This document shows, one piece after another, positions 58,123-64,000 of a stretch of DNA of 64,000 nucleotides. The notes beneath the pieces are model-generated. The model did not search any database and had not been told where the DNA came from. It worked only from the letters and a program-made list of their open reading frames with translations. The DNA is taken from NCBI RefSeq assembly GCF_014645835.1, contig NZ_BMMM01000005.1:62001-126000 (forward strand), given 5' to 3'. Position 1 is the stretch's first letter. Each line of letters starts with the position of its first letter. A program made the position numbers and the translations under genes. The stretch is from Streptomyces albiflavescens. GTDB taxonomy: Bacteria > Actinomycetota > Actinomycetes > Streptomycetales > Streptomycetaceae.

Positions 58123-59013
58123 CTACGCTCCCCGGGCGGACAGGATCGACGTCAGGTCGAGACCGCGGGCCCGCTCGGCGTCCTCCCGGTACTTCAGCAC
58201 CGACCCCAGCGTGGCCACCGCCAGCTCGGCGTCCACCTCGGTCGCGCCCAGCGCGTGCAGGGCCTCGGCCCAGTCGATCGTCTCCGCGACCCCGGGCGGT
58301 TTGAGCAGGTCCTCGGCGCGCAGGGCCTGGACGAGCGCGGTGACCTGTTCGGCCAGCCGCTCGGTCACCTCCGGCAGCCTCCGTCTCACGATGGCGAGTT
58401 CGCGGGCGAACCCGGGGTGGTCGAACCAGTGGTAGAGGCAGCGTCGCTTCAGTGCGTCGTGCACCTCGCGGGTGCGGTTGGAGGTGAGGACCACGACCGG
58501 CGGCGACTCGGCACGCAGCGTGCCCAGTTCGGGGATGGTGACCGCGTACTCCGACAGCAGCTCCAGCAGGAACGCCTCGAACTCGTCGTCCGCGCGGTCC
58601 ACTTCGTCGACGAGGAGCACGGACGGATGGGTCTCCAGAGCCTGCAGGAGGGGCCGGGTGATGAGGAACCGCCGGTCGTACAGCTCGCCTTCGAGCCGGT
58701 CGGCGTCCGTGATGCCCGCCGCCTCGGCGGCCCGCAGGTGCAGGAGCTGGCGCGGGAAGTCCCAGTCGTAGAGGGCCTGCGACGCGTCGATGCCCTCGTA
58801 GCACTGCAACCGGATCAGCGGAGCGCCGGTCGCCTCGGCGAGGGCGGACGCGAGCGCGGTCTTGCCCACGCCCGCGTCGCCCTCGCAGAAGATCGGCCGG
58901 TGCAGCCGCAGCGCCAGGAAACAGGCCACGGCCAGCCCGTCGTCGACGAGGTACCCCGTCTTCTCCAGGCGGACCCGTACCTCGTCCGGACTGCTCAAGC
59001 CGTCCACGACCAT
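58123..59013 (-). CDS. coxD: MoxR/CoxD-type AAA+ ATPase
   Basis: The 296-residue AAA+ protein has Walker A IFCEGDAGVGKTALASALAE, Walker B HPSVLLVDEVDRADDEFEAF and sensor VVVLTSNRTREVHDALKRRC. In CO-dehydrogenase clusters CoxD remodels the large subunit during insertion of sulfur and copper or equivalent maturation. The gene sits between coxM and coxE. Confidence 0.92.
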   Translation of the reverse strand: MVVDGLSSPDEVRVRLEKTGYLVDDGLAVACFLALRLHRPIFCEGDAGVGKTALASALAEATGAPLIRLQCYEGIDASQALYDWDFPRQLLHLRAAEAAGITDADRLEGELYDRRFLITRPLLQALETHPSVLLVDEVDRADDEFEAFLLELLSEYAVTIPELGTLRAESPPVVVLTSNRTREVHDALKRRCLYHWFDHPGFARELAIVRRRLPEVTERLAEQVTALVQALRAEDLLKPPGVAETIDWAEALHALGATEVDAELAVATLGSVLKYREDAERARGLDLTSILSARGA

Positions 59014-59029
59014 GCCGGTGATGGGCTCC

Positions 59030-59884
59030 TCACCCCATCCCGCCGGCGGTCAGCACCGCCCGCTTGGTCAGGACCTGGGCGAGGTGTGCGCGATACGCGG
59101 GCGAGGCCGAGGGATCGGACGACGGGTGCGTCCCGTCCGCGGCCACCTCGGCGGCCCGTTGCACCGCGCCCGGCGCCGCGGCGCCCACCAGCGCCTCCTC
59201 GGTGGCCGCGGCCCGCAGCGGCGTCGAGCCCATGTTCGTCAGCCCGATCCGGGCCTCGGCGATGTGCCCGTTGTCGCGCCGCACCAGCGCCGCCACACCG
59301 ACCACGGCCCAGGCCTGTGCGACCCGGTGGAACTTCTCGTAGTGGAAACCCCAGCCGTCGACCGTCGGTATCTCCACCTCCACGAGCAGTTCGTCCGGGT
59401 GCAGCGCGGTCTGCAGATAGTCCACGAAGAACTCGCGGGCCGGGATGGCGCGCCGTCCCGCGGGCCCTTCCGCGATCAGTGTCGCGTCGAGCGCGAGGAT
59501 CACGGCGGGCAGGTCACCGGCCGGATCGGCGTGCGCGAGCGACCCGCCGAGGGTGCCGCGATGGCGTACGGCGGGATCGGCGACCGTGGCGGTGGCCGCC
59601 GCGAGCAGCCCGGCGTGCCGGCGTACCCGTGGGTCGCGGATGACGTCGTGGTGCGAGGTCATCGCGCCGATGATCAGCGTGCCCTCGTCCTCGCGGATTC
59701 CGCGCAGTTCCGGGATGCGGCCGATGTCGACGACCAGTTCGGGAAAGGCGAGCCGCAGCCGCAGCAGCGGCAGCAGGCTCTGGCCGCCGGCCAGCACCTT
59801 CGCGTCCTCGCCCGCGTCCGCGAGGGTGCGCACGGCTTCCTCGACGCTCGCGGGCCTGGCGTACTCGAATGCCGGGGGAATCAT
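59030..59884 (-). CDS. coxM: CoxM-type FAD-binding medium subunit
   Basis: The 284-residue protein has the family FAD motifs AGGQSLLPLLRLRLAFPELV and TVADPAVRHRGTLGGSLAHA, with a CO dehydrogenase flavoprotein C-terminal domain. It shuttles electrons from the [2Fe-2S] subunit to an acceptor. Its ATG overlaps the coxL stop (ATGA). Confidence 0.95.
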   Translation of the reverse strand: MIPPAFEYARPASVEEAVRTLADAGEDAKVLAGGQSLLPLLRLRLAFPELVVDIGRIPELRGIREDEGTLIIGAMTSHHDVIRDPRVRRHAGLLAAATATVADPAVRHRGTLGGSLAHADPAGDLPAVILALDATLIAEGPAGRRAIPAREFFVDYLQTALHPDELLVEVEIPTVDGWGFHYEKFHRVAQAWAVVGVAALVRRDNGHIAEARIGLTNMGSTPLRAAATEEALVGAAAPGAVQRAAEVAADGTHPSSDPSASPAYRAHLAQVLTKRAVLTAGGMG

Positions 59885-62262
59885 GCTGAGCCGTCCTTTC
59901 CGGAACGAGCCTGTTCGATGGCCTCCCAGACCCGCTGCGGCGTACAGGGCATCGCCACCTCGGTCACGCCCAGCGGGCGCAGCGCGTCCACGATCGCGTT
60001 GACGACCGCGGGTGTCGAGGCGATGGTGCCCGCCTCACCGACTCCCTTGGCTCCGAGTGGATTGGAGGTGGCCGGCGTCTCCGTGCGGCCTGTCACGAAC
60101 TCGGGCAGATCGGCAGCCGAGGGCACCAGATAGTCGGCCATCGTGCCCGACACCAGGTTGCCCTCGTCGTCGTACACCGCCTCCTCGTACAGGGCCTGCG
60201 CGATGCCCTGGGCGACTCCGCCGTGCACCTGCCCCTCGACGATCATCGGGTTGATGACCCGGCCGACGTCGTCGACACAGACGTACGAGCGAATGGTGGT
60301 CCGTCCGGTCTCCGTGTCGACCTCGACGGCGCACAGGTGGGTGCCGTGGGGGTAGGAGAAGTTCTCCGGGTCGACCAGGTGCTCGGCGTTGATGGTGGGT
60401 TCCATGCCGTCGGGCAGGTCGTGCGAGGAGAACGTCTCGAACGCGATCTCCTGGATGGTCTTGCGCGCCTCCGGCGAGCCCTTCACGGAGAACACACCGT
60501 GCGTGAACTCCAGGTCGTGCTCGCTCGCTTCGAGGAGGTGCGCGGCCACCTTCCGCGCCTTCTCCACCACCTTCTGGGCGGCGTGATGCACGGCCGTCCC
60601 ACCGACGACGAGCGATCGCGAGCCGTAGGTGTCCATGCCCTGCGGTGCCGCCTTGGTGTCGCCGTGCAGCACCTCGACGTCCTCGAAGGGCACTCCCAGC
60701 ACGTCGGAGGCGATCTGGCTCCAGCAGGTCACATGCCCCTGCCCGTGCGGACTGGTGCCGGTGACCACCTCGACCTTGCCGGTCGGCAGCATGCGGATGC
60801 TCGCCGCCTCCCAGCCCCCGGCCCCGTACCGCAGATCCCGCAGCACCCGGCTCGGCGCGAGCCCGCACATCTCGGTGTACGTGGAGACACCGATACCGAG
60901 CCGCACCACGTCACCGTGCTCGTTGCGCTTCTGCTGCTCCGAGCGCAGCGCGTCGTACCCGAAGAGTGCGAGCGCCTTGTCGGTGGCGGCCTCGTAGTTG
61001 CCGCTGTCGTACGTCAGCCCAGCGACGGCCGTGTACGGGAACTCCTCGTGGCGGATCCAGTTGCGCCGCCTCAACTCGATCGGATCCAGGCCGAGTTCGA
61101 CGGCCAGCTCGTCCATGATCCGTTCGATGGCGTACGTCGCCTCGGGGCGCCCGGCGCCGCGATAGGCGTCCGTGGGCGTCCTGGTCGTGAAGACGCCGGT
61201 GCAGGTGAAGTCGTACGCGTCCATCTTGTAGATCGCCGGATACATGAACGCGCCCAGGATCGGGATGCCCGGCGTCACGAGCATGAGGTACGCCCCCATG
61301 TCGGCGAGGAGATCGACCTTGAGGCCGAGCAGCTTGCCCTCGTCGGTGGCGGCGATCTCGATGTCCTGGATCATCCCGCGTCCGTGATGGGTGGCGAGGT
61401 ACCCCTCGGACCGCGACTCGGTCCACTTCACCGGGCGGCCCAGCCGCTGTGCCACGGCGAGTGCGAGGGCCTCCTCGCCGTAGACCTGGAGTTTGGAACC
61501 GAAGCCGCCGCCCACATCGGGGGCGATCACCCGCAGCTTGTGCTCGGGGACGCCGGTGACCATGGACAGCATGATCCGCAGAATGTGCGGGATCTGGGTG
61601 GCGGAGTAGACGGTGTACTCGCCCGAGGCCGCCAGCGGCGTCACGACGACCGCCCGTGGCTCCATCGCGTTGGGGATCAGCCTCTGCTGGACGTAGCGGC
61701 GCTTGAGGACCACGTCCGCGCGCTGGCGGACCGAGGCGTAGTCCTCACCGGTGGCCAGTGGCCAGACGTAGCAGCGGTTGGTGCCCTTGTCGGCGTGGAC
61801 CAGCGGTGCGTCCTCGGCGAGGGCGGCCTCCAGGTCGAGGACCGGGGGCAGCGGTGTGTAGTCGACCTCGACGGCTTCCAGGGCGTCGGCGGCGGCGTAC
61901 CGGTCGCGGGCCACGACGACGGCCACCGGGTCGCCCGCGTAGCGGACTTCGTCGACAGCGATCGGCGGGTGGTCCGGGAGCACGATGTCCTCGGTGACGG
62001 GCCAGGCGCAGGGCAGTGAGCCGAGGCCTTCGGCCAGGTCGCGGCCGCTGAACGCGGCGACCACGCCGGGGCGTTCGCGCGCGGGTGCCACGTCGACCCG
62101 GTCGATGCGTGCGTGCGCCATGGGGCTGCGCAGAATCGCCAGGTGCAGCAGTCCGTTGACGCTGATGTTGTCCGTCCAGTTGGTCTGGCCGGTGACGAGA
62201 CGGGCGTCCTCCTTGCGCGCCCGTGAGCGGCCGACCTCGCGCTCGGTGACCTGGTCGGTCAT
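59881..62262 (-). CDS. coxL: CoxL-type molybdopterin large subunit, form II motif
   Basis: The 793-residue xanthine-oxidase-family subunit has IAPDVGGGFGSKLQVYGEEA, TDAYRGAGRPEATYAIERIM, GTSPHGQGHVTCWSQIASDV and the C-terminal GAKGVGEAGTIASTP with the catalytic Glu region. The active-site loop is AYRGAGR, as in form II; true aerobic CO dehydrogenase (form I) has AYRCSFR with a copper-binding Cys. The substrate is therefore uncertain and may be an aldehyde, aromatic or CO. ATG 62262 overlaps the coxS stop (ATGA). Confidence 0.95.
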   Translation of the reverse strand: MTDQVTEREVGRSRARKEDARLVTGQTNWTDNISVNGLLHLAILRSPMAHARIDRVDVAPARERPGVVAAFSGRDLAEGLGSLPCAWPVTEDIVLPDHPPIAVDEVRYAGDPVAVVVARDRYAAADALEAVEVDYTPLPPVLDLEAALAEDAPLVHADKGTNRCYVWPLATGEDYASVRQRADVVLKRRYVQQRLIPNAMEPRAVVVTPLAASGEYTVYSATQIPHILRIMLSMVTGVPEHKLRVIAPDVGGGFGSKLQVYGEEALALAVAQRLGRPVKWTESRSEGYLATHHGRGMIQDIEIAATDEGKLLGLKVDLLADMGAYLMLVTPGIPILGAFMYPAIYKMDAYDFTCTGVFTTRTPTDAYRGAGRPEATYAIERIMDELAVELGLDPIELRRRNWIRHEEFPYTAVAGLTYDSGNYEAATDKALALFGYDALRSEQQKRNEHGDVVRLGIGVSTYTEMCGLAPSRVLRDLRYGAGGWEAASIRMLPTGKVEVVTGTSPHGQGHVTCWSQIASDVLGVPFEDVEVLHGDTKAAPQGMDTYGSRSLVVGGTAVHHAAQKVVEKARKVAAHLLEASEHDLEFTHGVFSVKGSPEARKTIQEIAFETFSSHDLPDGMEPTINAEHLVDPENFSYPHGTHLCAVEVDTETGRTTIRSYVCVDDVGRVINPMIVEGQVHGGVAQGIAQALYEEAVYDDEGNLVSGTMADYLVPSAADLPEFVTGRTETPATSNPLGAKGVGEAGTIASTPAVVNAIVDALRPLGVTEVAMPCTPQRVWEAIEQARSGKDGSA

Positions 62263-62729
62263 GTCGTGACCTCCTGCCCGGAGGCGGCCAGGACCGCGCG
62301 CACGATGTTCTGGTAGCCGGTGCACCGGCAGAGGTTGCCCTCCAGGGCCTGGCGTACGTCGTCCGCGGTCGGGTCGGGGTTCTCGCGGAGCAGATCCCGG
62401 GCGGCCATGATCATTCCTGGTGTGCAGTAGCCGCACTGCAGGGCGTGCCGCTCGTGGAACGCCGACTGCAGCGGATGCCACTCCCCGTCCCGGGCGAGCC
62501 CCTGGACCGTCGTCACCTCGCTCCCGTCGGCCTGGACGGCTAGCACCGAGCAGCTCTTGACGCTCTCCCCGTCGAGGTCGACCGTGCAGGCCCCGCAGTT
62601 CGACGTGTCGCAGCCGACGGGTGTGCCGGTCAGGCCCAGGCGGTCTCGCAGGTAGTGGACCAAGAGGAGGCGGGGTTCGACCTCGTCCTCGTACGTGGTG
62701 CCGTCCACCTTCACCGATATGCGGGTCAT
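62259..62729 (-). CDS. coxS: CoxS-type [2Fe-2S] small subunit
   Basis: The 156-residue protein has the plant ferredoxin cluster TPVGCDTSNCGACTVDLDGE with a Cys further on (SVKSCSVLAVQ), and the helical second cluster LQCGYCTPGMIMAARDLL and GNLCRCTGYQNIVRAVLA. It passes electrons from Mo-cofactor to the FAD subunit. It heads the operon S-L-M-D-E-F-G. A Crp-like palindrome lies 44-57 bases upstream of the ATG. Confidence 0.97.
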   Translation of the reverse strand: MTRISVKVDGTTYEDEVEPRLLLVHYLRDRLGLTGTPVGCDTSNCGACTVDLDGESVKSCSVLAVQADGSEVTTVQGLARDGEWHPLQSAFHERHALQCGYCTPGMIMAARDLLRENPDPTADDVRQALEGNLCRCTGYQNIVRAVLAASGQEVTT

Positions 62730-62772
62730 GTGCCCTCCCAGAGAGCCAGGTGAGGGGTATCAGCCAATTTAC

Positions 62773-62786
62773 GTGACGTGCGTCAC
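62773..62786. promoter_or_regulatory. Crp-like palindrome GTGACG-TG-CGTCAC
   Basis: It matches GTGA-N6-TCAC exactly and lies 44-57 bases upstream of the coxS ATG, within the divergent region shared with the OtrA-like gene. A Crp/FNR-family activator is the natural candidate. Confidence 0.55.
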
Positions 62787-62912
62787 TCTAAGGCCGAGTG
62801 CCGAGGGGGGCGAGCGCTGCGGCACGCATTTGTTGAGCGTTAATCCGTTGCCGTCGCGGGTCGTCGGCTGCTGCACTACGAGGGACGCGTCCGCCAAGAT
62901 CGAGGAGCAGCA

Positions 62913-63023
62913 ATGCGCACACCGCTCATGTCCACCCAGGAAGGAATCACTCCCACTTCAAAGGACATGACGCCCGGTGCATATGCTCAACCTGGGAATT
63001 CTGGCGCACGTAGACGCCGGTAA
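62913..63023 (+). CDS. Small upstream ORF (putative leader peptide) overlapping the OtrA-like gene
   Basis: ATG 62913 follows GAGGAG by five bases, the best ribosome site in this region. The 36-residue ORF begins MRTPLMSTQEGITPTSKDM and ends in four consecutive Arg before TAA at 63021. It overlaps the first 47 bases of the resistance-type GTPase in another frame. Tet(M) and erm genes are known to have attenuating leader peptides; the layout fits that model. The protein itself matches nothing I know. Confidence 0.5.
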   Translation: MRTPLMSTQEGITPTSKDMTPGAYAQPGNSGARRRR

Positions 63024-64000
63024 GACAAGCCTGACCGAGCGGCTGCTGCACTCGGTCGGGGTCATCGACGAGATCGGCAGCGTCGACGACGGAAACACCC
63101 AGACGGATTCACTCGCGCTGGAACGGCAGCGCGGCATCACGATCAAATCCGCCGTCGTCTCCTTCGCGATCGACGACATCACCGTCAATCTGATCGACAC
63201 CCCCGGCCACCCCGACTTCATCGCCGAGGTGGAGCGGGTGCTCAGCGTGCTCGACGGCGCCGTACTCGTCGTCTCGGCCGTGGAGGGCGTACAGGCGCAG
63301 ACCCGCGTGCTGATGCGGACACTCCAGCGGCTGCGGATTCCCACGCTCGTCTTCGTGAACAAGATCGACCGCTGCGGAGCGCGGTACGACCGTGTGCTGG
63401 AGGGAATCTCCACGCGACTCACCCCGGCGATCGTCCCGATGGGCGGGGTGGCTGACCCGGGCACCCGCGACGCTCGCTTCACCCCGTTCGACGACGCCGG
63501 GCTCCAGGCCCTTGTCCTTGATCTGCTCGCCGAGCACGACGACGAACTGCTCGCCGCGTATGTCGAGGGCCGAGTGTCGTACGACCGGCTCCGCGCCGCA
63601 CTGGTGCGGGGGACCCGGGAGGCCCTGGTGCACCCCGTGTTCTTCGGCTCGGCCATGACGGGCGCGGGCATCGCGGAACTGATCTGTGGGGTCGAGGAGT
63701 TGCTGCCCTCGGCCGAGGGCGATGCCGACGGCCCCGTCTCGGGCACCGTCTTCAAGGTCGAGCGCGGACCCGCGGGGGAGAAGATCGCGTACGCGCGGCT
63801 GTTCGCCGGGACGCTGCGGACACGCGACCGGTTGACCTTCCGTGACGGCGAGGAGGGAAAGGTCACCGCGATCAGCGTCTTCGACCAGGGCTCGGCCGCC
63901 CGGGAGGAGGCTGTGGTGGCAGGGCGGATCGGCAAGCTCTGGGGGCTGAACGACATCCGTATCGGCGACATCCTCGGCGTCTCACGGAAATCGACGGCGG
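62977..64000 (+). CDS. otrA: Ribosomal-protection GTPase, OtrA/TetM-type (cut by right edge)
   Basis: About 341 N-terminal residues are present. The start reads MHMLNLGILAHVDAGKTSLT with the G1 loop, followed by RQRGITIKSAVVSF (switch I), LIDTPGHPDFIAEVERV (G3) and FVNKIDRCGARYDRV (G4). These match OtrA of Streptomyces and Tet(M), which are EF-G paralogues that remove tetracyclines from the ribosome. GTG 62977 lies 11 bases after AAGGA; ATG 62983 is an alternative. The C-terminal domains lie beyond the edge. It could also be a housekeeping OtrA-like paralogue, so resistance is not proven. Confidence 0.85.
   Translation, partial: MHMLNLGILAHVDAGKTSLTERLLHSVGVIDEIGSVDDGNTQTDSLALERQRGITIKSAVVSFAIDDITVNLIDTPGHPDFIAEVERVLSVLDGAVLVVSAVEGVQAQTRVLMRTLQRLRIPTLVFVNKIDRCGARYDRVLEGISTRLTPAIVPMGGVADPGTRDARFTPFDDAGLQALVLDLLAEHDDELLAAYVEGRVSYDRLRAALVRGTREALVHPVFFGSAMTGAGIAELICGVEELLPSAEGDADGPVSGTVFKVERGPAGEKIAYARLFAGTLRTRDRLTFRDGEEGKVTAISVFDQGSAAREEAVVAGRIGKLWGLNDIRIGDILGVSRKSTA

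Noticed and set aside
59881..62729. Form I carbon monoxide dehydrogenase
   Set aside because: The active-site loop is AYRGAGR, not AYRCSFR, so the copper-binding Cys is missing.
62958..63971. A 337-codon minus-strand frame at the right edge
   Set aside because: It is antisense to the OtrA-like GTPase, whose G motifs are unmistakable.

Overview
The window is high-GC DNA with strong third-position G/C bias, frequent GTG and occasional TTG starts, and four-base ATGA/GTGA gene overlaps. Together with a subtilisin-inhibitor protein, several PP2C (SpoIIE-type) phosphatases, F420-dependent enzymes, ArsR/AHSA1 pairs and a streptogrisin-like protease, this points firmly to the chromosome of a Streptomyces or a close relative. 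No rRNA, tRNA, CRISPR array, prophage or intact insertion sequence was seen. The only transposon-related object is one short MITE-like element.

Layout. 1-2.5 kb: tail of an alpha/beta hydrolase, a PhyH-type dioxygenase and a divergent AraC regulator. 2.5-6.8 kb: a minus-strand group of a PAS/GAF/PP2C/HATPase protein, an ArsB/NhaD-like permease and a universal stress protein. 7-13.4 kb: a Tat-exported GH2 glycosidase, then an ECF41 (SigJ-like) sigma factor gene overlapping a lone QcrB-like cytochrome b gene, with a hemerythrin-like protein divergent from them. 13.4-15.7 kb: ArsR with two SRPBCC genes on either side of a clear operator, then a DinB-like protein and a TfoX-N protein. 15.7-18.3 kb: the MITE, a MarR/quinone-oxidoreductase pair with clear operators, and a toxin-antitoxin pair with a degenerate Fic/Doc motif. 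19-24.5 kb: a membrane ricin-lectin protein, two 2-hydroxyacid enzymes and a PucR-like regulator. 24.6-26.3 kb: a DNA-alkylation-repair-like trio. 26.5-35 kb: class V aminotransferase, cyclase plus NCS1 permease, two F420-type enzymes, a trypsin-type SSI inhibitor, Ppx/GppA and an ICMT-like methyltransferase. 35.4-39.8 kb: PAP2/diacylglycerol-kinase fusion, DHA2 efflux pump and a second ArsR/AHSA1 pair.

The most unusual locus is 39.8-46.0 kb. It is a compact minus-strand operon with a 71-residue double-glycine precursor followed by the full NHLP-type export set: membrane-fusion protein, C39 peptidase/ABC transporter, and a second ABC permease/ATPase. The 48-residue core has no Cys, Lys, Arg, His or aromatic residue and is built from TGL/SGL-spaced Gly/Val/Thr segments. 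No modification enzyme gene lies beside it. A perfect 13-bp hairpin separates the precursor from the transporter genes.

46.4-54.9 kb: thioesterase, streptogrisin-like protease, two divergent PP2C phosphatases, a YfcE-like phosphoesterase and a kinase-fold phosphotransferase. 55-62.7 kb: a seven-gene minus-strand molybdenum hydroxylase (cox-type) operon (S-L-M-D-E-F-G). Its large subunit carries the form II AYRGAGR motif, and a GTGA-N6-TCAC palindrome lies just upstream. 62.9 kb to the right edge: the start of an OtrA/TetM-type ribosomal-protection GTPase, preceded and overlapped by a small ORF with a strong ribosome-binding site, which suggests a leader-peptide attenuator.
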